From: Candidatus Coatesiibacteriota bacterium
GTDB lineage: Bacteria > B130-G9
NCBI GenBank assembly: GCA_016929465.1
Contig: JAFGIT010000032.1
Location: 1 to 10,816, forward strand
Length of the DNA stretch: 10,816 bases
Direction of reading: 5' to 3'
A model generated the notes under the pieces. It ran no database searches. It saw only the letters and a list, made by a program, of their open reading frames with translations, and was not told the DNA's origin. Both the position numbers and the translations under genes were made by a program. Below, one piece after another: positions 1 through 7,318 of the stretch (positions are counted from its first letter, which is position 1; each line of letters opens with the position of its first letter).

Positions 1-75
1 ATGACAGCGATGTTCGAGCAGGGCACGTTCGACATGGTCAGCGATATCGCGACCGCGCCGTGGATGTTTGAGTAG
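1..75 (+). CDS. C-terminal end of an unidentified protein (truncated by window edge)
   Basis: Frame 1 is open from the first base to a TAG at 73-75 and gives 24 residues ending in APWMFE. The ATG at position 1 is probably internal, because a 24-residue gene with no visible ribosome-binding site would be unusual. The composition (balanced hydrophobic and acidic residues, GC-rich third positions) is like the coding sequence elsewhere in the window. There is too little sequence to assign a family. The stop codon is overlapped by the first unit of the AGTTCAA heptamer array. This could instead be a chance open frame. Confidence 0.45.
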   Translation: MTAMFEQGTFDMVSDIATAPWMFE

Positions 76-108
76 TTCAAAGTTCAAAGTTCAAAGTTCA
101 AGGTTCAA
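74..108. repeat. Tandem heptamer array (AGTTCAA)n
   Basis: Four exact AGTTCAA units (74-80, 81-87, 88-94, 95-101) are followed by one GGTTCAA (102-108) and a further decayed copy to about 115. The array starts inside the TAG stop codon of the upstream reading frame. It is a simple-sequence repeat of the type prone to slipped-strand length change. No function can be read from it. Confidence 0.9.
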
Positions 109-123
109 GGTCAAAATGGTGTA

Positions 124-219
124 GGTGGGCTTTCCAGCCCGCCAAATGGGCAAAATGTCGGGGCGGGGCTTGTCCCCGCCCATCTATATCTTCGGGCAGG
201 CACAAGGCCAGCCCCTACA
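124..219. repeat. Cluster of three short GC-rich hairpin repeats
   Basis: There are three consecutive inverted repeats, each with an 8-bp stem. At 124-143, GGTGGGCT pairs with AGCCCGCC around TTCC, with one G-T pair. At 161-181, GGGCGGGG pairs perfectly with CCCCGCCC around CTTGT. At 194-214, GGGCAGGC pairs with GCCAGCCC around ACAAG, with one mismatch. The third continues into CCCTACA. A decayed half-copy lies at 333-348, where 14 of 16 bases match 204-219. They look like dispersed palindromic (REP-like) elements. They could help end transcription of the upstream gene, but no T-run follows any stem, so they are not canonical intrinsic terminators. Confidence 0.65.
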
Positions 220-554
220 GGTGGTATGCATCGAGTACACGTCATTCGCCAATCCCCTGGCAAGATGACTTATGTTACAGCCTCCGTGAATCGCCCCTAC
301 AACCACACGTTTCGACTTATTAGACAGCCTCCAAGGCCTGCCGCTACATATGGTATGCGACGCATTTGCGGAATCCATGCAAAATTCTCTCAAACAGATA
401 ATTTGAAAGAGTTGACTGAAATGGTATATTATCGCGTGGGGCAATAGAAATTTTCCAGAGCGGAGGCTTTTCGGGTGCTGAGCTAAATCGATCGATTCCC
501 ATATCATACTGAGGCAGAAAACGGACCTAAACACTTCTTCAAAGGAGGGTAACC
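220..554. other. Non-coding leader region before the DUF6345-like gene
   Basis: I see no convincing gene here. A 73-codon open frame at 226-447 has no ribosome-binding site, and its peptide resembles nothing I know. The left half contains decayed pieces of the hairpin repeat family, including GCCCCTAC at 293-300 and the 333-348 half-copy. The right half is AT-richer, carries a candidate promoter, and ends in the strong AAGGAGG site used by the gene at 555. Confidence 0.6.
403..430 (+). promoter_or_regulatory. Candidate sigma70 promoter for the gene at 555
   Basis: TTGAAA at 403-408 is followed after 16 nt by TATATT at 425-430. TATTAT at 427-432 is an alternative -10 with an 18-nt spacer. It lies in an AT-rich patch and would give a 5' leader of roughly 115 nt. 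The match is fair, clearly weaker than the promoters before the two downstream genes. Confidence 0.35.
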
Positions 555-2819
555 ATGAGGAAGCCGGCGATTCTCCTATTTTCAATTATCCCAGTAGTGA
601 TATTGCTTGGGGCTAGCTTTGTATTTGCGGCCTCCGTCGGGGTCGAGTGGATAAACGACTTCCCGGGAACCAGTCTGGATCGCTCGCATTGGGATGAATC
701 CGCGGAGGGGCTTTATTTAGAGCTGATTGCGGAGGGGTGGTACGGTGAGTTCGACTGGGCCAACTCGTGGGCCTCCAAGAAAGACTTCACGATAAACAAT
801 GACGACTGGGTCGATTGGGTTGATATCGCTTTAATAGGCTCCCATGGCAGTTCGACCTATGATTCATTCTGGGGGGAGAATCTCAGCTCCGTCATGTTCT
901 ACAACACGGATATGAGCCCTGGAGAGGTCTTCAATCTATGGGGCGATTACAACCTGGAGTGGATAGCGCTGGATTGCTGCAGTGTGCTTCGAGATTCCAG
1001 CGTCGTGCAGTGGTCATGCGCGATGAATGGGCTGCACCTTATATTGGGCTTCAAGAACTCGATGTGCGTCAATGCTCCCGGCGATGGCAAGATATGGGGC
1101 ATATATATGATGGGTAATTGGCATCCCTATTTCGACTACTCGTTCTCCGTCACTCAGTCCTGGTTCATAGCAGTCGATCACGTCCAGCCCCATGGCTCCA
1201 CGACGGTTACCGCCAGAGTTGTTGCGGAGGTTTACGACAATTACAATGACCACGCCTGGGGTCATGGCTATACTTCGGAGGACCCAGAGCAGGACAGGAC
1301 ATATTGGCTATGGGACCACAATGCCGCTTGTCAGCCTCCTCGCACGAACACTGCCGAAGACAGGATGATGATCTACAAAGCGGTCGAAGAGACGATCACG
1401 CTCGATAAGGCCCATGCCGTTGCAGGTGCGTTGGGCCTTGAAGGCGAGATCATCCGGAGCGACGACGGCTACTATCGTCTTCTCGATCCACCCGCGGACG
1501 ACATCTTCTTCCAACTGCATAAGAACGGCTGGCTGCTCTTCGGCAAGAAGGACAAGCTATTCAAAGTCCCGGACGAGCCACCCAGGCTATATGGGAATAG
1601 GTCGATTATCACAGCCAGTGCATTCCTCAATGGGATAGGCTTCTATCCGGACGATGCAGGTGAGCCGGAAGTCGGAGAGGAAGCTATAGGCGAATATGAA
1701 AGAAGAGCGCCGGGCAAGGGCGTGTCAGGCAAGGGCGCCCCGGTCCAGGAGATACCGATGCTGAATTGGGTATTCTATCCGCCCGAGATAGGAACGGGCG
1801 ACGTAATATACAGCAGAGTCGGGCCAGGCGCAAAGATGAAGGTCTATTTAGGGGACCGGGGCGAGATCATAGGCGCTGTTGGGGGATGGCGCCGGCTCGA
1901 GGAGGACCACGAGGCAGACGTGATACCCGTGGATGAAGCGAAACTCATGGTCGATGAGTTCAAGAGCAAGGTCTCGCTTCTTGATGTCCCATGTTTTGAC
2001 ACATTTGTGATCTCGGGAACTACGCTGACCTTCTATGAAGAGGGAAATGAGACCGATGATGCGATGGTCTTCCCAACGTGGCTCATGACAGGGACCTTCT
2101 GCATGGAGAGGGACGGCAAGGCCCCGACAGCGATGGAAGGGGACTTCTATTTCCCGGCAGTCGAGGAGTTCATCCCGCCAGTTGTCACGATTCTCTCGCC
2201 AGAGAACGACTCGAGCTTCGGTCCGAGTGACGCTGTCGAGTTCAAGGCCGAAGTCAGATACGGCGCTGGAGGCGCGAGGATTAAATGGTATTCCGACATC
2301 GATGGCTACCTCGGCGAGGGCGATGCAATCACCGCCTCATTGAGCGCCGTCTCAAGAGATGGCGAGGAATCTACCCACAGCATAAAAGCCGTGGCAACGG
2401 ACAGACGCGGGAAGGTCGGAACGGACATCGTCACGGTTGCGATCGGAGATGATGGCAGAGGCCCCTGGATGTATTTGACGTTGGACGATTCGCAATATCA
2501 GCAAGAAGATGATCTATCTCTGACCATCTCGGGCGGAAACAACGGCGAGGCCCGCAGAGTAAATCTATATGTCTTCCTCATTCTGCCCAACGGAAGGCTC
2601 CAATTCTGGCCGTCATGGAGCGCTCTCGCCATTCCGCTATTGCTCGATTTCCCCGCCGTCTTTGAGCTCTATGACTTTCCCCTATTGGCCACCATGCTTC
2701 CATCTACCACACCCAGAATCGGAGCCCCAGGGGATTATCGCTTCTGGGCGTTCTTGACGGACGCCGATTCCTTCGAGTTGCTGACGGAGATCAGCGAAGT
2801 TGGCTTTGCAGTGCATTAG
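555..2819 (+). CDS. Secreted DUF6345-like (caspase/gingipain-fold) protein with Ig-like and C-terminal beta domains
   Basis: The start is fixed by AAGGAGG at 542-548. Residues 1-25 form a Sec signal peptide with probable cleavage after VFA. Residues about 28-260 resemble the DUF6345 family: a hydrophobic strand ends in GSHG (His97), a second strand ends in LDCCS (Cys141/Cys142), and then come W153 and GLH (159-161). This order matches the His-Cys dyad of clan CD (caspase/gingipain) peptidases, so a thiol-peptidase-like activity outside the cytoplasm is possible. Residues about 310-515 contain GPGAKMKVYLG and GGWRR, like the propeptide-type region seen in such proteins. Residues about 541-630 look Ig-like (SPENDSSF, DIDGYLGEG). 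Residues about 637-754 form a beta domain resembling the N-terminal domain of the next two proteins. The domain calls are from remembered family patterns; activity and substrate are unknown. Confidence 0.75.
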   Translation: MRKPAILLFSIIPVVILLGASFVFAASVGVEWINDFPGTSLDRSHWDESAEGLYLELIAEGWYGEFDWANSWASKKDFTINNDDWVDWVDIALIGSHGSSTYDSFWGENLSSVMFYNTDMSPGEVFNLWGDYNLEWIALDCCSVLRDSSVVQWSCAMNGLHLILGFKNSMCVNAPGDGKIWGIYMMGNWHPYFDYSFSVTQSWFIAVDHVQPHGSTTVTARVVAEVYDNYNDHAWGHGYTSEDPEQDRTYWLWDHNAACQPPRTNTAEDRMMIYKAVEETITLDKAHAVAGALGLEGEIIRSDDGYYRLLDPPADDIFFQLHKNGWLLFGKKDKLFKVPDEPPRLYGNRSIITASAFLNGIGFYPDDAGEPEVGEEAIGEYERRAPGKGVSGKGAPVQEIPMLNWVFYPPEIGTGDVIYSRVGPGAKMKVYLGDRGEIIGAVGGWRRLEEDHEADVIPVDEAKLMVDEFKSKVSLLDVPCFDTFVISGTTLTFYEEGNETDDAMVFPTWLMTGTFCMERDGKAPTAMEGDFYFPAVEEFIPPVVTILSPENDSSFGPSDAVEFKAEVRYGAGGARIKWYSDIDGYLGEGDAITASLSAVSRDGEESTHSIKAVATDRRGKVGTDIVTVAIGDDGRGPWMYLTLDDSQYQQEDDLSLTISGGNNGEARRVNLYVFLILPNGRLQFWPSWSALAIPLLLDFPAVFELYDFPLLATMLPSTTPRIGAPGDYRFWAFLTDADSFELLTEISEVGFAVH

Positions 2820-2937
2820 ACGGGCTCGACGGAGACAGGCCAGAATCCCACGGTTTGGGCGCAATTGGACCCAAGCCTATCTTGATGGATTGGGGAAGTC
2901 GCCTCTATCAATGGAGAAATCCTCCAACAGAACAGCG

Positions 2938-2965
2938 TTGACATCAGCACCTTCCTCAATATACT
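2938..2965 (+). promoter_or_regulatory. Near-consensus sigma70 promoter upstream of the first SUMF1-like gene
   Basis: A perfect TTGACA (2938-2943) is separated by 16 nt from TATACT (2960-2965). It lies in the 235-bp gap after the DUF6345-like gene and points at the gene starting at 3055, with a predicted leader of about 80 nt. This implies transcription independent of the upstream gene. Confidence 0.7.
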
Positions 2966-3054
2966 TTCTAGATCGGACCTTGTTCCAGATCCGTCGCAGT
3001 CTTCATTTCGATTGTTGGGCATAATGGGACAACCAGACCAATTAGGAGGGCAAC

Positions 3055-4272
3055 ATGAGAGAGGCGATCACGATCTGTCTGATTTGCACGGCTATGGCTC
3101 TATTCGCGTTTTCGGTGAATGCAGAGCCGGTGGTACAGATCTACACCGATTTCGCGAGCTACGACATAGGGGACACGATTGAGGTGAGTCTCGCAGCGTC
3201 GAATCCTGGGGACGACATGGCGGTCGATCTCTATGTCGGGTTACTTACCTATGATGGTGAGATTTACTGCATTAAAGCAACCGGCTGGATTCTGGGTGTC
3301 GAGCCGTGGATACCTAATATATATGTGCCCAGCAAATTCAGCCTACCACTGAGTGCGTTTTGGTGGTTCCAGCTTCCAAATTCGACTCCTCCTATCAAGA
3401 CCTACGGCGAGTATAAGTTTGCGGCACTGCTAACCTATCCAGGGACGGCCGATTGGGCCTGCCAACTCAGTTTGGCGCCTTTCTCATTCGAGGAGTCGGG
3501 GCCCACGATCGGCATTGAGATGGCCTCCATTCCGGCCGGCTCATTCCTGATGGGCTCTCCGGATGGTGAAGACGGCCACGAAGACATTGAGGGTCCACAA
3601 CGCACAGTGAATATCTCAGCCTTCCGGATGTCGAAGACCGAGATCACGCAAGAGCAGTGGGAAGAACTGATCGAGTGGAATGACTTCGGATTTATCGGAG
3701 ACGATCAACCCGTCGAGAGAGCATCATGGTTCGATTGCGCCATGTTCTGCAACGAGCTGTCCGATGCCGAAGGTTATACCCGATGCTATACATTCGAGAA
3801 CATCACATATAACGGGGATCACATTCATGCGGCTGACGTGACATGTGATTTCGCCGCGAATGGCTACCGGCTGCCGACGGAGGCGGAATGGGAGTATGGC
3901 TGCCGTGCTGGATCGACGACTCGTTATCACTCAGGAGATTCTGAGACTGACCTTGATTCCATAGCTTGGTATCAGGGGAACTCAAGTGTCCAGACTCATC
4001 CGGTTGCGGAGAAAACGCCCAATGCGTGGGGACTATATGATATGAGCGGCAATGTCTGGGAATGGTGCTGGGACTGCTATGATGAAGGCTACTACGGAGC
4101 TTCTCCCGATCCTGATACCGATCCCACAGGTCCTGAGACTGGAAGCCGGAGAATCATGCGTGGTGGCAGCTGGAGCGTGACCGCCCCTTACTGCCGATCA
4201 GCGTATCGCTACGGTATCAATCCCAGGTCGTTCCACTACAGCTATGGCTTCCGCGTCGTTAGACGCCCCTGA
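3055..4272 (+). CDS. Secreted beta-domain / formylglycine-generating-enzyme-like (SUMF1) protein, copy 1
   Basis: AGGAGG at 3044-3049 sets the start. Residues 1-23 are a Sec signal peptide with cleavage after VNA. Residues 26-145 form a beta-rich domain (TDFASYDIGDTIEVSL ... YKFAALLTYPGT) also present in the neighbouring genes. Residues about 153-403 are an FGE-sulfatase/SUMF1 fold with the hallmarks IPAGSFLMGSP (159-169), RLPTEAEWEY (272-281), GNVWEW (332-337) and GGSW (370-373). True FGE oxidises a sulfatase cysteine using two active-site cysteines five residues apart. Here only Cys380 (YCRSAYR) is kept and the second position is Arg385, so formylglycine formation is unlikely. A binding or structural role, or another chemistry of this fold, is more plausible. 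Cys244 and Cys264 could form a disulfide. It is a full-length paralogue of the next gene. Confidence 0.88.
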   Translation: MREAITICLICTAMALFAFSVNAEPVVQIYTDFASYDIGDTIEVSLAASNPGDDMAVDLYVGLLTYDGEIYCIKATGWILGVEPWIPNIYVPSKFSLPLSAFWWFQLPNSTPPIKTYGEYKFAALLTYPGTADWACQLSLAPFSFEESGPTIGIEMASIPAGSFLMGSPDGEDGHEDIEGPQRTVNISAFRMSKTEITQEQWEELIEWNDFGFIGDDQPVERASWFDCAMFCNELSDAEGYTRCYTFENITYNGDHIHAADVTCDFAANGYRLPTEAEWEYGCRAGSTTRYHSGDSETDLDSIAWYQGNSSVQTHPVAEKTPNAWGLYDMSGNVWEWCWDCYDEGYYGASPDPDTDPTGPETGSRRIMRGGSWSVTAPYCRSAYRYGINPRSFHYSYGFRVVRRP

Positions 4273-4376
4273 TTAATTAGGGACCGCTCAGATTTTCTAT
4301 ATGTGATGAGATTGCTCCGCCAGATAAGCTAGCGCCGATGAGGATCCGTGCGCTGAGATAGGGCAATCACCGCTTC

Positions 4377-4405
4377 TTGATATAGTGAATATTGACCGCT
4401 ATAAT
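4377..4405 (+). promoter_or_regulatory. Consensus sigma70 promoter upstream of the second SUMF1-like gene
   Basis: TTGATA (4377-4382) and a perfect TATAAT (4400-4405) are separated by the optimal 17 nt. It lies in the 234-bp gap between the two SUMF1-like genes and gives a predicted leader of about 95 nt before the start at 4507. Confidence 0.75.
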
Positions 4406-4506
4406 CGCACTTGACGATTTGATGGGCAATATTGTGGCACTTGTCGGCATTCGAAGTCTTTTCGCCGGGTGCGCCGCAAGCACATATAACATCGAGGAGT
4501 ATGAAT

Positions 4507-5742
4507 ATGAAATCAGCTCTTCTTATCACACTAATGTCCATGGCTTGTCTGGCGGTATGCGCTGTGTCCGAGCCAATAATCAACATCCACACCGACTTCG
4601 ACACCTATCAGGCAGGGGACACGATAGAGGTCGGTCTCTCTGCGGACAATCAAGAGAGTGCGATGTCTGTCGATGTCTATGTCGGGGTGCTTCTTCCCAA
4701 CGGGGACATATATTCCGTGCAATACGATGGCTGGAGCCACGCTATCGAGCCCTGGATCCCCGATATCTTCGTGCCGGCCTGGTTCACGCTGGACCCGACG
4801 GTCTTGTGGACTCTGGACATTCCATCCTCCCTGCCCCCGATTGGCGAGCCGGGTGACTACAATTTCGCCGCTGTTCTCACCTATCCAGGGACTTTCTATT
4901 GGGCGTGCGGACTGGGTCTTGCGCCGTTCTCCGTGATCAGCTCGGGGCCGACCGTCGAAGTCGATATGATCGCAATCCCTGCAGGTTCCTTCGAAATGGG
5001 CTCACCGACGAGTGAAGAGGAGCGGGATCCTGATGAAGGGCCGATCCGAACGGTTAAAATCTCCGCCTTCGAGATGTCCGATACCGAAATAACCGAGGGG
5101 CAGTGGGAGGCCGTCATGGGCTGGAACGACTGCTACAACAAATTCGGCGATGATTACCCGGTAGAGAACGTCACCTGGTTCGATTGCGTGAGCTTCTGCA
5201 ATAAACTATCGCGGGCTAATGGTTACTCCTCCTGCTACACCATCTCGAATGAGGCATTCGATGGCGACCACATGATCTCGGCGGAAGTCGCCTGCGATTT
5301 CGGGGCTAACGGCTACCGTCTTCCCACCGAGGCGGAGTGGGAATACGCATGTAGGGCCGGCACCGGCACACGTTATTTCACGGGTGACGCCGAGTCGGAC
5401 CTCAGTATCGCGGGCTGGTACCATGGGAATTCCGCGCCTTCGATGGGAGAACCTCGCCAGAAGCGACTCGTAGGGCAGAAACTCGCCAACGATTTCGGTC
5501 TTCATGACACCCACGGCAACGTCTGGGAGTGGTGCTGGGATAGGTACGCTTCGGATTACTACTCAACACAGCCAGACCCGGACACCGACCCTTTGGGGCC
5601 GAGCACTGGCACTCACCGCCTCCTCAGGGGTGGCTGCTGGAACACACTCGCAATCTATTGCAGGGCCGCTTTCCGCAACTGGGACGAGCCGAATACCCTG
5701 TATAGCTCCCTGGGACTCAGAGTCGTCAGAGTGCCTAATTAG
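4507..5742 (+). CDS. Secreted beta-domain / formylglycine-generating-enzyme-like (SUMF1) protein, copy 2
   Basis: The frame is open from an ATG at 4432, but GAGGAG at 4494-4499 lies 7 nt before the ATG at 4507. A signal peptide begins exactly there, so I take 4507 (411 residues). The ATG at 4501 is too close to the site. Cleavage is probably after AVS (residue 21). Residues 24-143 are the beta domain shared with copy 1 (TDFDTYQAGDTIEVGL ... YNFAAVLTYPGT). Residues about 150-410 are the SUMF1 fold: IPAGSFEMGSP, RLPTEAEWEY (271-280), GNVWEW (337-342) and GGCW (375-378). As in copy 1, a single Cys385 occupies the first FGE active-site position and Arg390 replaces the second, so it is probably not a genuine sulfatase activator. 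There is an insertion of roughly ten residues around 312-325 relative to copy 1. The gene converges on the GT87 gene, with 27 bp between the stops and no obvious terminator. Confidence 0.88.
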   Translation: MKSALLITLMSMACLAVCAVSEPIINIHTDFDTYQAGDTIEVGLSADNQESAMSVDVYVGVLLPNGDIYSVQYDGWSHAIEPWIPDIFVPAWFTLDPTVLWTLDIPSSLPPIGEPGDYNFAAVLTYPGTFYWACGLGLAPFSVISSGPTVEVDMIAIPAGSFEMGSPTSEEERDPDEGPIRTVKISAFEMSDTEITEGQWEAVMGWNDCYNKFGDDYPVENVTWFDCVSFCNKLSRANGYSSCYTISNEAFDGDHMISAEVACDFGANGYRLPTEAEWEYACRAGTGTRYFTGDAESDLSIAGWYHGNSAPSMGEPRQKRLVGQKLANDFGLHDTHGNVWEWCWDRYASDYYSTQPDPDTDPLGPSTGTHRLLRGGCWNTLAIYCRAAFRNWDEPNTLYSSLGLRVVRVPN

Positions 5743-5769
5743 CGGCGAGGGAATATTGTAGCGATTGGA

Positions 5770-7161
5770 TCACAGCGCCTTTCGCACCAAATCCTGGAAG
5801 ACTGCCGGTATATCCTCACGCCGGCGCTTGATTATCGTCTTGGCGGTGAAAATATAAAGCAGCGCCACGGGCACCAGCTTGAACAGGTGGTGCAACAGGC
5901 TCTCACCAAGGGACCAGCTGCCGCCAAAGAGGAAAAACGGCGTCGGTAGCGCGAGCCAGACGAACATCGCGAGCGGGAACTTGCTCTTGGTCGAGAAATA
6001 GAGCAGGATTAGGACCGGCACCATCATCACGTAATGGTGCTCCCAGACGCGGATGTAGGCCAGGAAATAGGTGCACATCCAGAGTGAGAGGCCATCCACA
6101 AAACGGATCTTCTTCGGCAGAAAAGTCAGCGCCATCGATAGCATGATCACCGCCCACATAAATATCTTCGAGACGATCTCTCCAGTCTCCCTTCCGAAGA
6201 GGTAGAAGGATACCTCCGAGTGAGAGAGATCGCCGCCATAAGGGGCTACTGTTCGCGATTTCACCAGGAAGGCGAAGAAGTCGATGTCGTTCGGTCGGAA
6301 CGCGAAGTAGGGTGCTGAGGCCAGCAGGACGATCGCGATCGCGATGATTATTGCCTTGTATCGCTTGAACCTGACGAGTATCGGCGCGACGATGAGCGTC
6401 AAGAGCTTCAGGGCGACGCTGATTATCCACGCCCAATCCCCAGCCTTGCGCCATTCAGCGATATAGCACGACGCAAGAATGAGCAAGCATGCCGCGATGA
6501 CGAATGAAGTCTGACCGATGTAGAGCAGAAGGTAGAACGGCGCAAAGCAAAGCCACATCGCCGTCACGATGCTCTTCTCGATTCCCCTGCGAAAGAGCGA
6601 TCGCGAGATAATTATGCACCATACGAGGAGCATCTCCTGGATAAGTGTCCAGAGAACGTATGACTTGAACGGCGAGAGAACCAGCGCCAGCGGAACCATG
6701 AAATAGGCGACGATCGGTGGATAGATAAATGGGCAGTAGTAGGGCAACGCCTTGTCCGCAAAGGCCGTCTCGGTCTGGTCGTATCTCGCCTCCTGATACA
6801 TCGATTCCCCCCTCAAGAGGTCGAGTGCACCCTTATAGAGCCCAAAGAAATCGAAGCCGACCTCATACTTCGTCGAATCGTAAAAGAGCCGGTCCCAGAG
6901 ATGCAGTCCCTTCGCGCGCCTTGTCTCCGATAGCGACTGCGGCACACCCTCCTGCAGGACATAGTCCTCGACAATGGGCTCTAAATTGCCATATAGCGTG
7001 TTGATCTCGACCTCTGGCTTCACCTTTGGCGGCCAGATCGAGACGATCTCGAAGTGAAGCGCAAGCGACACCAGGAACGAGATGTGGACCGCAAGCGCGA
7101 CGAAAATGATGATCTTATCTACCTTTCGCATGGCGAAAGAGTCTATTGAGATTCGAATCAT
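5770..7161 (-). CDS. GT87-family (DUF2029) membrane glycosyltransferase
   Basis: This 463-residue protein has an N-terminal membrane anchor (about 15-40), a long non-cytoplasmic loop (about 45-145), then roughly eight further hydrophobic segments and a basic C-terminus. GT87 hallmarks are the acidic motif FDFFGLYKGALDLLRGES (103-120), the YPP motif (147-149), IGQTSF (215-220), a conserved ALK (250-252) and WEHHY (373-377). GT87 enzymes are GT-C fold transferases that move a sugar, typically mannose, from a polyprenyl-phosphate donor onto an acceptor on the outer side of the membrane. Asp104 is a candidate catalytic base. Donor and acceptor cannot be read here. The start is uncertain: the ATG at 7161 has only a weak AGG about 9 nt upstream, and an internal ATG (codon 11, at 7131) has no ribosome-binding site. 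The gene stands alone on the minus strand. Confidence 0.82.
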   Translation of the reverse strand: MIRISIDSFAMRKVDKIIIFVALAVHISFLVSLALHFEIVSIWPPKVKPEVEINTLYGNLEPIVEDYVLQEGVPQSLSETRRAKGLHLWDRLFYDSTKYEVGFDFFGLYKGALDLLRGESMYQEARYDQTETAFADKALPYYCPFIYPPIVAYFMVPLALVLSPFKSYVLWTLIQEMLLVWCIIISRSLFRRGIEKSIVTAMWLCFAPFYLLLYIGQTSFVIAACLLILASCYIAEWRKAGDWAWIISVALKLLTLIVAPILVRFKRYKAIIIAIAIVLLASAPYFAFRPNDIDFFAFLVKSRTVAPYGGDLSHSEVSFYLFGRETGEIVSKIFMWAVIMLSMALTFLPKKIRFVDGLSLWMCTYFLAYIRVWEHHYVMMVPVLILLYFSTKSKFPLAMFVWLALPTPFFLFGGSWSLGESLLHHLFKLVPVALLYIFTAKTIIKRRREDIPAVFQDLVRKAL

Positions 7162-7318
7162 TTGGAAAGACCTGTAGGCAAAATGAGATGGCTATATTGA
7201 ATCCCGTGACCTCTGGAGTCCGCACCCGACCTTGGGCCTCATCCATATTCCGTTTGCGTGCGGCTCTCGATCTCTGGCATCATTCACGCGGCATACGCAT
7301 TTCAATGGAGGCAGGACC
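7162..7318. other. Divergent intergenic region between the GT87 and cysteine synthase genes
   Basis: This stretch should hold promoters for both diverging genes, but I see no convincing -35/-10 pair on either strand. A TATATT at 7193-7198 has no properly spaced -35 element. The part from 7232 onward is open in the frame of the downstream gene, but it looks untranslated (see the start-site entry). Confidence 0.4.

Noticed and set aside
161-181. Perfect GC hairpin as an intrinsic terminator
   Set aside because: No T-run follows, and two similar hairpins flank it, so a repeat family fits better; a minor termination effect is not excluded.
226-447. 73-codon open frame on the plus strand before the DUF6345-like gene
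   Set aside because: It has no ribosome-binding site, it overlaps decayed hairpin repeats, and its peptide looks random.
2820-3054. Possible gene remnant between the DUF6345-like and first SUMF1-like genes
   Set aside because: Frames here are short or overlap neighbours, and none resembles a known protein; the promoter explains the spacing adequately.
4432-4506. N-terminal extension of the second SUMF1-like protein from the ATG at 4432
   Set aside because: The Shine-Dalgarno site at 4494-4499 and the signal peptide both begin the protein at 4507; the extension would bury the signal peptide.
5903-6454. 183-codon minus-strand frame inside the GT87 gene
   Set aside because: It is an alternative frame of the same strand, arginine-rich and without domains; the GT87 frame has clear family motifs.
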